A DNA stretch of 64,000 nt from Olegusella massiliensis (GCF_900078545.1 NZ_FLLS01000002.1:558001-622000), one strand, 5' to 3'. Shown: positions 43,378 through 53,002, counted from the first letter of the stretch. The notes: generated from the letters alone by a model not told the origin. A program made the numbers and translations.

Positions 43378-43920
43378 TCATAGACCCCTCAGCGAGAGGA
43401 GCATTTTCTCCTGTCTCTCGTCGAGCTTCGTTATTGCACCGGTTCTCGAAATCTTGATGAAGTCTCTAAACTCGCTGATGTTTATAGGGGGTTCTATCAC
43501 GGAAATGTCGCCAATTGGCGCATAGTAGACACTCCTCCAATGAAGTCCATCGTTCCTAGCAACGTTATCCACGATGATTTCGCCGCAAACCTTACCCCGC
43601 GCGAAGACGCATCCTCCGATTGACTGGTAGAGCTTCTCAGCTTTGTCCAGAGCCTCGATGAGGGTCTTGTTGGCATTGGGGTTGATATGCGCTTCCATTT
43701 CCTTGTGCTGCTTCTTCAGCGAGCGAATGGTATCTATCGACGTCTTGGAATGCATGAAAAACACTTGCTCTCCGATATGAGCATCCTTGGGTGCCGTCCA
43801 TTCCACGTAGGACTCTTCGAGAACTTCCTCGACATCGAAGTGACCGCGTGCCTTGATGAAGTAAAGAACCTCATCTAGCGATTTGGGAAATGATATGTTT
43901 GTGATGAAAGCTGCTTCCAT
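43378..43920 (-). CDS. Unknown 180-aa protein, possibly EVE/PUA-like
   Basis: Soluble protein. Strand-rich segments such as GEQVFFMHSKTSIDTI, GGCVFARGKVCGEIIVDN and WRSVYYAPIGDISVIEPPIN resemble the short beta barrels of EVE/PUA-like nucleic-acid-binding domains, which are often found in restriction and defence loci. The match is only by eye. The gene lies alone between the two 225-bp repeats, as if carried in with the duplication, and just upstream of the protease/ATPase defence pair. Its own ribosome site is modest. Confidence 0.7.
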   Translation of the reverse strand: MEAAFITNISFPKSLDEVLYFIKARGHFDVEEVLEESYVEWTAPKDAHIGEQVFFMHSKTSIDTIRSLKKQHKEMEAHINPNANKTLIEALDKAEKLYQSIGGCVFARGKVCGEIIVDNVARNDGLHWRSVYYAPIGDISVIEPPINISEFRDFIKISRTGAITKLDERQEKMLLSLRGL

Positions 43921-44290
43921 TCTGCGGCGATCCTTTCAGGCGATATAGAGAGCAATGGAAAGTGCGGAGCTGCAGGTGCCTGGCGGTTTGATTCTATCAG
44001 ACGAGTGCATTGAAGTGCATAAACCCGCTCGATCATAAAGACGCTCCTGACAGCAGCGAGCGCGCCGCCCATTACAGTCTGCGATAAGCCACCGATGAGC
44101 TTCTGTGGCGAGCATTCGGCGCATTGCCTACGATACGGGCAAGCCCCGAGGGGCCGCCGATCGGGCGCCTCCGGATGACCGTCTGTCCCTGCCCCGCAGA
44201 GGGCCGGGGGGTGTTGCCACCTGAGGAGCTCGCCGCTCCGAACGACTGATAGGAGACTGCTGGGCGCGGGCACCACGGCCAGGTAATGTG
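43921..44290. other. Non-coding, probably decayed DNA
   Basis: No intact gene. A minus-strand frame contains GLARIVGNAPNARHRSSSV, but no family is recognised. The region lies inside the repeat-bounded segment. Confidence 0.3.
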
Positions 44291-44515
44291 GGCGCCGCAT
44301 GTCGCAAAGCTCGCGCAGTCGATCAAGACCTGGGCGGAAAAGCGCGCTGAGCTCGAGCGCGGAGAAGTCGACGGGGCCGCTTACGCTGATTGGAAGGCCT
44401 CTTTCTGACATTTCCCCAGGTAAATTAATGCTTCCTTGCGAACAGCCTCCTGTTTTTTGGAGGCTGTTCCATTATTCCCGTATAAAATCAGCGCCCCGGA
44501 AGAACCGTTAGGGGA
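44291..44515 (+). repeat. 225-bp direct repeat, right copy
   Basis: A near-identical copy of the repressor 3' end plus terminator (44440-44469). It is not part of an intact gene; the upstream part of the repressor is absent. Confidence 0.9.
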
Positions 44516-44796
44516 ATAATTGCATGCCCGAATACGGCAAGGTATGCGGCGTCATTCGGCGGCATTCGGGGTTACCGAAACTGCGGAAACGTATCAAGAC
44601 CGTCCGTAGCTGACTACACGCCCACGCATGCCACGACCTTGGAGCTTATTGGTTTGTCGGCCATTCTCCAATTCGGCGATGAGTACAAAACTTCCACCTC
44701 GACCTCATCTCCGCCGTGATTATGAGGTCGATATCACGGTAGGAATTATCTATTTTAGCACCACGACTAGCCTCAGCCTGACAAACCTGATCGCGC
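44516..44796 (+). other. Gap with a weak 50-codon ORF
   Basis: An ORF at 44679-44831 ends in a hydrophobic stretch (LTNLIALIALALHQWQQ) and overlaps the 3' end of the protease gene on the opposite strand. It has no ribosome site, so I do not call it a gene. Confidence 0.25.
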
Positions 44797-47301
44797 TTAT
44801 CGCTCTCGCGCTGCACCAGTGGCAGCAATAGAAACGGCCGTTGCCGAAGTATTTTCTATCCGCTGAGTGATTTCCGAGTAGAGATCTGCCTCCACGCAAG
44901 GTGTCTCGATGCTCACAATCAACGAGTATCGCGCCTCAGAATCAATCTTCCCAAGATACCTGCGAGACCTCCACCATCCAATCACCGGGTATACGGCAAT
45001 AAACTCGATGTCGCTCAGCTCGATTGCGGATGCATATTTGTAGTCGGAATGAATCGAGCCTACGTTTCGGTTGTTGACGCCGAGAAACCAGCCGCCAGAG
45101 CCGCTAGACGCTTTTCCCTCATCCTCATCTCGAACGCTTACGTTGATACGCTTCTCGAACTCTTCCAGGCTCTCGCCCGGCTTGTTCACATCGAAACGAA
45201 GTCCGTGAGAAGAGTACCGATACCTGTCCTTCCACCCAATCTGCCCCGGCCCCGGTTCGATGAAATAAGAAAGGGTCACATGGAGCGTTGCGTCGACATC
45301 GGCAAGCGAAGCGAGCACATCTTTTGGCCAAGGCAGCGTATGAAGGTGCATCTCCCTCATCGTCTCACGCCCTTCCTTCACCTCATACGGATGTAGGGCC
45401 TCTTGAATAATGAGGTTGACACTGTTCTCCTTGCATTCGACTGCACGGCTCAAGTCCGGTATGCCGTAGCCGCAAGCCCTAAGCAGCCTCCTCCGCCCCT
45501 TTGTGGACGTATCCTCGGGCGACCCCTCGGGCGAGTACCTGTCTATCATTGCTTGTGACCAGCGGGCGGAATGCACAAGCAGTCCCCTGATTGTCTCGGG
45601 CCATAGGTCTGGATAGGCATTCTCCAGCTCGGCCGCAATATAGGCGGCCTCGGCAACTGCCGCACTCGTCGCGTTGATGGTGTCCAGCGGGCGTGACGCT
45701 ATGTCAGCGCCAGTGGTAAGCAGCGATAAATCCTGACAGTCTGAATAGTCGGTACCCATCCCGACTATGTTTCCACCGGGGCAGACGACCTCGGGCTTCA
45801 CCGGCGCAATCGAATGTCCCCATTGCAGAGACGTCGTGCTGAATGGGCATAGCTCTCCCGGCACCGCGACGGGCTGATAGCCCGTGGCCAGTATGTCGTC
45901 TTCTTCGACCAGGGCGTTTTCACTGTACGCCCCGACCGTCAGAGCATTCCACGATTGTCCCGGGCTGCGGACGGAGCGAATCTCGTTCGCCTCGGGATAG
46001 ACCGTTCCGTTCAGCATGGACAACGGGATGTTCCCGCCGGAAACAAGCACTAGCTCATGCTCGCTCGAGGGGTCGTCTGCATGAGAGATGGCCTCGTCTA
46101 GCGCAGCAGACCAGGATGTGGGCAAGCCATCGGTGACTTCGCACTCATCAGCAGTGACTCCGGAGCAAAAGACCCTATTCCTCTTCGGCTTTGCCACGTA
46201 AGTCCTGTCCATCGCCTGCTTGACGATTTCACCATACAGGTCAGGACTGTTCTGCCTGCTCAGGTCAAGAATCTTCATGGACTCAAGGGAGTGAGTCACC
46301 TCTACTGGACCCGCAGACAGCAAGCATTCTTTCAAATTTCCATATAAAGCCAGCCCTGCGAGCTTGGTGCCATGGCCGTCTCGATCTCCTGTCCCGAGCG
46401 CATCGTCATAAGCCAGGACGGCATCTTCGTCAACGGCCGGGGACAAGAGCGGATGTCCGCCGTTGATGCCCGTGTCGAGTATGCAGACGCTTGCTTCGCC
46501 GGGCTCAAAAGACGTTCTGCTCAATAGGTCGTCAATCCACTCGCGCTGCTCGGGCCCCTCAAGATTGGCGAAGAACGATGATGCAAGGGGCGCCTCCTTT
46601 ATCTCGGCAAGACCATCGTAGCTGTCCAGGAGGCCCGCAAGATCGGACATATTTGCATACGCCAGCGTAACCATGCGCTCGGGGAACAAGATGAAGGCAC
46701 TCTTGTGCTCGATATGGAGCTTATCAAGCAAAGCGGAATACGCTTCGAACGAGCTGCCGTCCTCATCTTTGCCCGTTCGCAGCCAAACCTCGAGCCACTG
46801 CTTCAAATCCGCTGGGCGCTTATCATCACTACCCGTCCAAAGAGAATCGACGATAGCCAGACGGATGTCCTCGATGCTGGACACCAGCTTCTCGTGGCGA
46901 GGCTTGCCCTTCTTGGTGACCTGGTGCGGATCGCCATATGCCTCCACTCTATCAAGAAAAAAGCGCTCTTCCCCAGATGGGATAAACACTGTCGCCCGTG
47001 TGACGTCACCCACTTGGCGAACATTGAGAAGGCGCACGCCCCGCCGCACATCCTCCAAGCTCCCCGTAGTCAAGTCTCCGTTTTGAGGACCAATAAACTC
47101 AAGGTAGATTCCATGCCTGTCAACAACAGCGAACGCTCTTCTATCGTCGTTCGCAGCAAAGGCACCCTCCAACTCCTTGCAGAGCTTCGCTGCATGCGAT
47201 GAGGGGTCACGATCGATTGACGGCTTGCCCCTGCCGCCCTGAGGGGCAGAATAAGGCTCTTGGTGGCACGTGTTCGTGAGAACGAGGTTCGGTCTCTTCA
47301 T
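44797..47301 (-). CDS. S8 (subtilisin-type) serine protease of an IetAS-like defence pair
   Basis: 834 residues. The catalytic triad is visible: Asp276 in CILDTG, His310 in DGHGTK and Ser546 in NATSAA (the GTSxA-type site). About 270 N-terminal residues precede the catalytic domain, and a long C-terminal beta-rich part follows. There is no signal peptide, so it acts in the cytoplasm. It is encoded five bases after an AAA ATPase in the same direction. An AAA ATPase plus subtilase pair is the composition of the IetAS anti-phage system; the assignment rests on domain content and order. The ATPase probably senses or unfolds, and the protease cleaves cell or phage targets (inferred). Confidence 0.8.
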   Translation of the reverse strand: MKRPNLVLTNTCHQEPYSAPQGGRGKPSIDRDPSSHAAKLCKELEGAFAANDDRRAFAVVDRHGIYLEFIGPQNGDLTTGSLEDVRRGVRLLNVRQVGDVTRATVFIPSGEERFFLDRVEAYGDPHQVTKKGKPRHEKLVSSIEDIRLAIVDSLWTGSDDKRPADLKQWLEVWLRTGKDEDGSSFEAYSALLDKLHIEHKSAFILFPERMVTLAYANMSDLAGLLDSYDGLAEIKEAPLASSFFANLEGPEQREWIDDLLSRTSFEPGEASVCILDTGINGGHPLLSPAVDEDAVLAYDDALGTGDRDGHGTKLAGLALYGNLKECLLSAGPVEVTHSLESMKILDLSRQNSPDLYGEIVKQAMDRTYVAKPKRNRVFCSGVTADECEVTDGLPTSWSAALDEAISHADDPSSEHELVLVSGGNIPLSMLNGTVYPEANEIRSVRSPGQSWNALTVGAYSENALVEEDDILATGYQPVAVPGELCPFSTTSLQWGHSIAPVKPEVVCPGGNIVGMGTDYSDCQDLSLLTTGADIASRPLDTINATSAAVAEAAYIAAELENAYPDLWPETIRGLLVHSARWSQAMIDRYSPEGSPEDTSTKGRRRLLRACGYGIPDLSRAVECKENSVNLIIQEALHPYEVKEGRETMREMHLHTLPWPKDVLASLADVDATLHVTLSYFIEPGPGQIGWKDRYRYSSHGLRFDVNKPGESLEEFEKRINVSVRDEDEGKASSGSGGWFLGVNNRNVGSIHSDYKYASAIELSDIEFIAVYPVIGWWRSRRYLGKIDSEARYSLIVSIETPCVEADLYSEITQRIENTSATAVSIAATGAARER

Positions 47302-47306
47302 TCCGC

Positions 47307-48272
47307 TTAGCCGACCTTATCCTCGCAGTCGTATATGGACAACCTATCCTCGCAGAGCCGTTGGAAAAGCTCGTCGCACAGCGGGGAGTCAGTCAATAAG
47401 GATTCTTTTACCGCATCTTCACAAAGGCGCGTGATGTCTGCCTGGCAAAGCTGCGAGAGCTTGGCGGCCGTCTCGTCGGTAAGGGAAAGCGCCGGGTCAT
47501 AGGCACCCGTACGGTTCGCCACGATGCGCTTAACCTCTCTGGTTGTCGGAAGTTCGTAATGCATAACGTCGTCGAAGCGTCGAAAGAGCGCCTGGTCGAG
47601 CATTTTCCTGTTGTTCGTAGCGGCGATGATTATGCTCTCAGAGGTATCCACCTCGATGAACTGCAGAAACGAGTTCAATATGCGGCGCATCTCGCCAACC
47701 TCGTTGTCTCTGCTGCGATCGGCCCCGATGGCGTCGAACTCGTCGAACAGGTAGACGGCGCGATTGCTGGCAATGGCTTCGAAAATCTGGCGAAGCCGGG
47801 AGCTAGTCTCGCCAAGGTACTTCGTGATGAGCTTATCAGTCTGTACGATGAACAGGGGCATGCCGAGATCGGCGGCGATCACCGAAGCCGTCATAGTCTT
47901 GCCCGTGCCCGGGTCCCCCTCGAGCAGGAGCTTGCGACGGCAGCTTAGGCCGAACGAAGCGAGCCTCTTCCTTTGGCGATACTCGTCTAGCATGCGGTCG
48001 ATCTTCTCGGCGATTTCTGGCGAGACAACCAAATCGTCCAGTCGAACCTCCGGGAATGAGACAAGGAACAGATTGTCCTTATTCGCAAGACTAATGACAT
48101 TGCCTTTTGCACGAGTGGATGCATCGACCATGGCAGTGATTTCCCTACCCAAAGTGGTGTGGCCAACGCGTGTTTCTGATGCGGCTATGCGCAATGCCGC
48201 AGTCTTGAAACGTTCGTTATCTTGGTCGTAATGTGCTTTAATAAGGGCTTTTATCTGGTCGCCGGTTGCCAT
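47307..48272 (-). CDS. AAA+ ATPase of an IetAS-like defence pair
   Basis: 321 residues. After ~100 N-terminal residues comes a single AAA+ module: Walker A GDPGTGKT (119-126), Walker B VYLFDEFDAIG, sensor 1 IIAATNN, and arginine finger region FRRFDD. The short C-terminal helical lid is present. GGAGG lies upstream of the ATG at 48272. It is first in the two-gene operon with the S8 protease. In IetAS this component is IetA. Adjacent integrase remnants and repeats make this a defence island. Confidence 0.85.
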   Translation of the reverse strand: MATGDQIKALIKAHYDQDNERFKTAALRIAASETRVGHTTLGREITAMVDASTRAKGNVISLANKDNLFLVSFPEVRLDDLVVSPEIAEKIDRMLDEYRQRKRLASFGLSCRRKLLLEGDPGTGKTMTASVIAADLGMPLFIVQTDKLITKYLGETSSRLRQIFEAIASNRAVYLFDEFDAIGADRSRDNEVGEMRRILNSFLQFIEVDTSESIIIAATNNRKMLDQALFRRFDDVMHYELPTTREVKRIVANRTGAYDPALSLTDETAAKLSQLCQADITRLCEDAVKESLLTDSPLCDELFQRLCEDRLSIYDCEDKVG

Positions 48273-48648
48273 GGGACACCTCCTCTCGAATCTTAAAAAT
48301 TCTACCGACCATCATAGCAACGCGGAAGAGACTTCTCTGCCGAATTTGATAATTGACCGCAAACAACTTGTTTTTTTCATTCGGTTATGACGTAACAAGA
48401 CTTAGCGTGATCCAGCATCCCGTCAGGCTTTGCATGCACGCCTCCAACAAGCACATCCCTGCTTGTCCGTCCAAGAGACGCGACTCCTTGAGAATAGATG
48501 AAGCCCGAGGACGCCATGAGCCCCACCAATCGAGCCCGGCTCACAGCACCCATGGGAAAATGCGGGAGAATGCTCGATATTAAAATCGTGAAAGGCCGCA
48601 CATTTCGGGCTGCTTTCACGTTGTAGTGGGTAGAGGAGGTGATTTGGC
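48273..48648. other. Gap with promoter region and a hairpin before the sigma factor
   Basis: It holds the IetAS promoter area (AT-rich, 48330-48400) and a hairpin CGTGAAAG...CTTTCACG at 48587-48620 that sits just upstream of the sigma factor's ribosome site and could act as terminator or attenuator. An 80-codon minus-strand frame at 48377-48619 has no recognised family. Confidence 0.4.
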
Positions 48649-49145
48649 TTGCCTAGACGGGAAACCGGCGGCCTGGATACTAACCGGGCACGCGAGATTG
48701 CCGAGGAGTGCTACGACGACGTACTGGCGTACTGCAGGCGCCACGCGCCCGCCGGGCACGAGGCGCCCGACCTCGCGCAGGAGACGTTCCTGCGCGAGGT
48801 CGGGCCAAAGGGTACCGCGAGCGCGGCAAGCCCATCGCCTATCTCATGCGGATAGCGAGAAGCGTGTGCGTCGACGCCAGCCGCAAGAGGCGGCTGGAGA
48901 CGGTGAGCCTCGAATTCGAGGTCGCTGCCAGCGAGCGCGACGGGCGCGAGGCTGATCTCGACCTCGCGTTGGAGCGGTTGCCGGGTGAGCTGCGCGAGAT
49001 TGTGGAACTGCGGTTTTTCCTGGGCCTCGGGTTAAGCGAAGTCGCCCAGGCCCTCGGGATAAGCCGTTTCGCAGCGCGCAGGCGGATAAAAGCGGCGCTG
49101 AAGGTGCTCGAAGAGGACTTGAAGGAGGGTGGTCTTGATGGGTAA
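48649..49145 (+). pseudogene. ECF-like sigma-70 factor with a frameshift
   Basis: From a TTG with GAGGAGGTGA upstream, 54 codons encode sigma region 2 (ECYDDVLAYCRRHAPAGHEA, PDLAQETFLREVGPKG). A one-base loss near 48812 then shifts the frame, and the protein resumes as YRERGKPIAYLMRIARSVCV and region 4 (LRFFLGLGLSEVAQALGISR, FAARRRIKAALKVLEEDL). Adding one G in the GGG run restores a ~166-aa sigma factor, so this could also be a sequencing error or a phase-variable run. It is the first gene of an operon with a membrane protein and an ABC exporter, whose usual order is sigma, regulator, ATPase, permease. Confidence 0.7.
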
Positions 49146-49938
49146 GGCGGAGCGAGCAAGGCTCAAAATCGAGCTCTCCCAGCACTATTCCGCCCAACGG
49201 GAGAAGGCGGGATCGAACACTATCGATTCACTCGCGCGGGCCATGGCCGCCGAGGACGCGCGGATGCGCAAAGTCCGGGGTCACAGGATGGGGTTCGCCC
49301 CGTTCGTCGCGTCCCAGGTGCGCTACGTCCCTTCATGGACCTGGATCGCGCAGCTGGGAATCGTCGCGCTCATGCTCGCCGCGGCGAGCAGCGCCGCGGA
49401 CGCGAGCCTCGCGAAGCTCGTCGTCGGCGTCCTCTCCGCCGCAACCGTGCTCGTCGGCGTGCCCAGCGTGCATGCGAGCAAGCTGCACGGCGTGGCCGAG
49501 CTTGAGTACTCGTGCCCCAACAACGCGGCGAGCGTGATGGTGGCGCACCTGATCGTTCTGGGCTGCTCGTCGTCGCTGGTGGTCGCCCTCATGGTTGGCG
49601 CAGTCGCGTCCTCTCTGGACGTCGACGCGCTCTCGGTAGCGCTTTGCGCCTGCCCGCCGTTCTTTTGCTCCTGCGCCGGATCGCTAGCGCTGATTAGGAG
49701 GGCGGCGCCCTCTTCTGCCGCAGTGCTCTGCTGGGCATGGGCGGCCGCGTGCTGCGCCGTGCTCATGACCCTTGCGAGCATGTGGCCGGACATGTACGGG
49801 ACGGCCTCTCTCGCCTCGTGGATCGCCGCGGCCGCCATGGCGCTCGCATGGCTCGTGCGCGAGGTCGCGATGCTCGTACACGCGGCCTCTGTGGGGCTGG
49901 ACGCGTTCTCACCGCATATGGCGAAAACCTACCACTAG
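49138..49938 (+). CDS. Membrane protein co-transcribed with the sigma factor
   Basis: 266 residues from the ATG at 49138, which overlaps the sigma factor's stop. A ~65-residue charged cytosolic head (KAERARLKIELSQHYSAQRE) precedes six hydrophobic segments. The order sigma, membrane protein, ABC suggests an anti-sigma-like or sensor role, with the cytosolic head holding the sigma factor. I do not recognise the family. It is Cys- and Ala-rich in the membrane part. Confidence 0.7.
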   Translation: MGKAERARLKIELSQHYSAQREKAGSNTIDSLARAMAAEDARMRKVRGHRMGFAPFVASQVRYVPSWTWIAQLGIVALMLAAASSAADASLAKLVVGVLSAATVLVGVPSVHASKLHGVAELEYSCPNNAASVMVAHLIVLGCSSSLVVALMVGAVASSLDVDALSVALCACPPFFCSCAGSLALIRRAAPSSAAVLCWAWAAACCAVLMTLASMWPDMYGTASLASWIAAAAMALAWLVREVAMLVHAASVGLDAFSPHMAKTYH

Positions 49939-49952
49939 ATAAGGATTGCAGT

Positions 49953-50828
49953 ATGGAACTCACATTGGATCGGCTGACCAAGCAGTTCGGGGCGAGGATA
50001 GCCGTAGACCGCGTGTCGGCCACGCTTTCCCCGGGTGTGACGGGGCTTCTGGGCGCGAACGGCGCGGGCAAGACCACGCTCATGCGCATGGTCTGCGACG
50101 TGATGCGCCCCACCAGCGGGCAGGTTCTGCTCGATGGGCGCGATGCCCTGTCGATGGGCGACGAGTATCGGGCGCTGCTCGGCTACCTCCCGCAGGATTT
50201 CGGCTACTACCCCGACTTCTCGGCGCTCGAGTTCATGCGCTACATGGCCACGCTCAAGGGCTTCCCCAGCCGAGACGGCCGCGCCCGCAGCGTGCAGCTG
50301 CTCGATGAGGTCGGGCTTGCCGACGACGCGCGGCGCAAGGTGAAGACCTTCTCCGGCGGCATGAAGCAGCGCCTCGGAATCGCCCAGGCCATGCTCAACG
50401 ACCCCGCCATCCTGGTGCTCGACGAGCCCACGGCCGGCCTCGACCCCAAGGAGCGCGTGCGCTTCCGCAACCTCATCGCCAGCTTCGCCCAAAACAAGAT
50501 CGTGATACTTTCCACCCACATCGTCAGCGACGTGGAGTTCATTGCCAGCCGCATTCTCGTGATGCGCGAGGGCGGCTTCATCATGGACGGCACGCCCGAG
50601 CAGGTGATTTCGCAGGCCGCGGGCAAGGTGTGGGAATGCCATGTGGAGGCGCATCTTGCCGAGGAGATGTCGGCGCGCATGTCCGTGGCCAACGTGCACT
50701 ATGCCGCAGACGGGCACGCGGTGGTGCGCGTGGTGGCGGACGCCTCGCCCATAGAGGGGGCGCGGGCGGTCGAGCCCACGTTGGAAGACCTGTACCTGCT
50801 CGCGTTCCGCGACGCGGGCATCCGTTAG
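49953..50828 (+). CDS. ABC transporter ATP-binding protein
   Basis: 291 residues: Walker A GANGAGKT, Q-loop LPQDFG, signature FSGGMKQR, Walker B ILVLDEPTAGLD and the H-loop STHI. It is a single-domain exporter ATPase like those of bacitracin or lantibiotic exporters (the FGYYPDFSALEFM loop is common there). The longer ORF from 49737 is another frame extension; ATG 49953 is the natural start. It pairs with the permease nine bases downstream, in the sigma-led operon. Confidence 0.92.
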   Translation: MELTLDRLTKQFGARIAVDRVSATLSPGVTGLLGANGAGKTTLMRMVCDVMRPTSGQVLLDGRDALSMGDEYRALLGYLPQDFGYYPDFSALEFMRYMATLKGFPSRDGRARSVQLLDEVGLADDARRKVKTFSGGMKQRLGIAQAMLNDPAILVLDEPTAGLDPKERVRFRNLIASFAQNKIVILSTHIVSDVEFIASRILVMREGGFIMDGTPEQVISQAAGKVWECHVEAHLAEEMSARMSVANVHYAADGHAVVRVVADASPIEGARAVEPTLEDLYLLAFRDAGIR

Positions 50829-50837
50829 GAGAACACA

Positions 50838-52061
50838 ATGGGAGAGCTCATCAAGTTCGAACTTAGAAAGATACTCGGCAACCGTGCGGGTATGGTGGCG
50901 TGCCTGGTCGCGCTCGCCCTGCTGACAGGCATGGCCTTTATGAACCTGGCGACCACAACCACGCGCGACCATGCAACAGGCGCCGTCGTGGAGGGACTCG
51001 CCGGCCAGCAGGCATACCGCAACAACGAGGAGTCGCATGCCGGCGTGCTCGACGATGCCCGAATCGCGAAAGATGCAGCTGTCCTCGATCGCGCCAACGA
51101 GCTCGCAGAGGGGACCCCCGGCTATTACGACCTGTCGAACGACGCGATAATCGCCCAGTACGGTCTCGAGTTCTGGCAGCAGACGAGGGCCGTCGCCTCC
51201 GACAACTACTACAACGAGATTGTGGGTACGCTCGATAGCGCAAGCCCGCGCGCGACGAGCCTGCGAGAGGGCTCGCTTGCGAGGATAGACACCACGCTGT
51301 CCGACGGCTTCGAGCACTATTTCCCCTACAGCGATGCCGAGGCATCCTATTGGCACGGCATGTTCGACCAGATTCAGTGGCCGGTTGAATTCGGCTACGC
51401 CGGCGCATGGAAGAACGCCTTGGATTGGGCGAGCTCCCTTGCTTTCGCGATTGTGGCGCTGTGCATCGCCCTCTCGGGCGTGTACGCGGGAGAGTACCAG
51501 AACCGCACCGCCGCTGTGGCGCTGCCGACGAGACGCGGGAAGAGGGCTCTTCCCGCCGCCAAGGCCATCGCGGCGCTAGCGTTCGCCACGGCATACTGGT
51601 GTCTTTGCTTGGCGGTCGTCGTGGGGATCAACGTGGCAGTGTGCGGCGCTGGAGGGTGGGATCTGCCGACGCAGGTGGTCTTTGGATTCGACAACCCGTA
51701 CCCGCTCACAGTCGGGCAGGCCATGCTCGCCGTCTACGGCCTCGGCTATCTCATCGCGATCGGCATGGCGGCGCTCACGCTGCTCCTGTCTTCGAAGATG
51801 CGCTCCACGATGCCGGTGGCCATGATTCCGATGGCGGTGGCCTTCCTCGGGATGTTCGCCCTCTTCATCCCTCCGCTCGCGAAGCTTGGGGCCCTCACGC
51901 CCATGGCGGGGATGAGCTTCGCATTCAGCCGCATGGTCAGCTTCGCGGCGGGGACGGCGGTAATCGATCTTCCTACTGCGTTGGCGATACTCTACGCAGT
52001 CCTCCTAGTGGCTTGCACACCGCTTGCGATGCGCGCTTTCGCAAGGCATCAGGTAGCCTAG
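50838..52061 (+). CDS. ABC-2-type permease
   Basis: 407 residues with a first helix (GMVACLVALALLTGMAFM), a large external loop of ~170 residues and five more helices in the C-terminal half. The topology matches BcrB/ABC-2-type exporter permeases with one big extracytoplasmic loop. It is fed by the ATPase just before it. Likely role: export of a peptide, lipid or antibiotic; the substrate is unknown. Confidence 0.88.
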   Translation: MGELIKFELRKILGNRAGMVACLVALALLTGMAFMNLATTTTRDHATGAVVEGLAGQQAYRNNEESHAGVLDDARIAKDAAVLDRANELAEGTPGYYDLSNDAIIAQYGLEFWQQTRAVASDNYYNEIVGTLDSASPRATSLREGSLARIDTTLSDGFEHYFPYSDAEASYWHGMFDQIQWPVEFGYAGAWKNALDWASSLAFAIVALCIALSGVYAGEYQNRTAAVALPTRRGKRALPAAKAIAALAFATAYWCLCLAVVVGINVAVCGAGGWDLPTQVVFGFDNPYPLTVGQAMLAVYGLGYLIAIGMAALTLLLSSKMRSTMPVAMIPMAVAFLGMFALFIPPLAKLGALTPMAGMSFAFSRMVSFAAGTAVIDLPTALAILYAVLLVACTPLAMRAFARHQVA

Positions 52062-52291
52062 AGAAGGGGGAAGGGCGGGTGCCTACGTACCCGCCTGCTG
52101 CGCATACGCATCCGAGAACCGGCGAAGCGGCAGCTCTGATGATATGTAGATTGTTTTGCCAGGCGGCAAAGGGCCGTGCCGCAGTAAAGCCCATCCTCTC
52201 GTTAAGAATTCGCTATCGCAGAAGGAAGAGAGGCGCCATAGGCGAATCTGGAGCCGCGCGGGGCCTCACGGATGGAAACGAGTCGGTTCGG
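52062..52291. other. Spacer between the convergent ABC operons
   Basis: No gene. GC-rich with several inverted stretches but no clean terminator. Confidence 0.3.
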
Positions 52292-53002
52292 CTACAGCTT
52301 TCGCGCCTCGTAGAGCCTTGCCGCGATTGCGGCAGAAGCCGCGTAGAGGGCGATGGAGGCCGCAGCGCTGGCGACAGCGAGCATAGTCGGCCTGTTGGGG
52401 TCCGCAAAGATACCATCGAGGAATTGGGCGACGAACCGCGTTCCGTTCGAGCCAATCGCTGCAGACGCAAGTATCACGACCAATGCGATAAGCATGGGGA
52501 TAAAGCGCACTGCCTTCGTCATGCCGGGCTGCATTGTGAGCGGCAAGGTAACCGCGAGTGTCACGGTTATGAAGAGCAGGCCCATCGAGGCGGAGAGCGT
52601 GTAGGCTCCCGGATCGATTCCTTCGCCGAGCGTGCGCACGCCGTTAACGTCATAGCCCATCGCCATGAAGGCGCTTGCGAGCACCATGGCGGCGAGCGAC
52701 GCGACTAGCCCCACGACGAGGCCGACAACCACTGCTATGGCGAGACTCGCGTAGCGTCCGTACACCACGTTTGCTCGGGAGATCGGCATCGCGAGGCGGT
52801 AGCGTTCCCAGCCGTTGCGCTCATCGAGCGCAAGGACGGTGATTGCGCAGGTCCCGCCCACCGTTACGCTGATGAGCGGCGAAACGATATAGGGGTTTTC
52901 CATCACGAACGCGAGCAGGATGCCGAGCGCGAGGCCGACGACTGACTGCTGAGCCAGGTAATTGCGCATGATGATGAGGTCGGAAAGAGTCATCGTCTTC
53001 AT
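52292..53002 (-). CDS. ABC-2 family permease (ATPase partner decayed)
   Basis: 236 residues, six hydrophobic helices (for example QSVVGLALGILLAFVM, AIAVVVGLVVGLVASLAAMV). It has the ABC-2 transporter permease layout, and the motif MENPYIVSPLIS is familiar from short exporter permeases of Gram-positives. Its start overlaps the stop of the ATPase pseudogene before it. Without a partner ATPase it is likely non-functional unless it uses another ATPase. Confidence 0.8.
   Translation of the reverse strand: MKTMTLSDLIIMRNYLAQQSVVGLALGILLAFVMENPYIVSPLISVTVGGTCAITVLALDERNGWERYRLAMPISRANVVYGRYASLAIAVVVGLVVGLVASLAAMVLASAFMAMGYDVNGVRTLGEGIDPGAYTLSASMGLLFITVTLAVTLPLTMQPGMTKAVRFIPMLIALVVILASAAIGSNGTRFVAQFLDGIFADPNRPTMLAVASAAASIALYAASAAIAARLYEARKL

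Noticed and set aside
49935-51356. 473-codon minus-strand ORF opposite the ABC exporter genes
   Set aside because: Shadow of the ATPase and permease genes, which show all family motifs on the plus strand.
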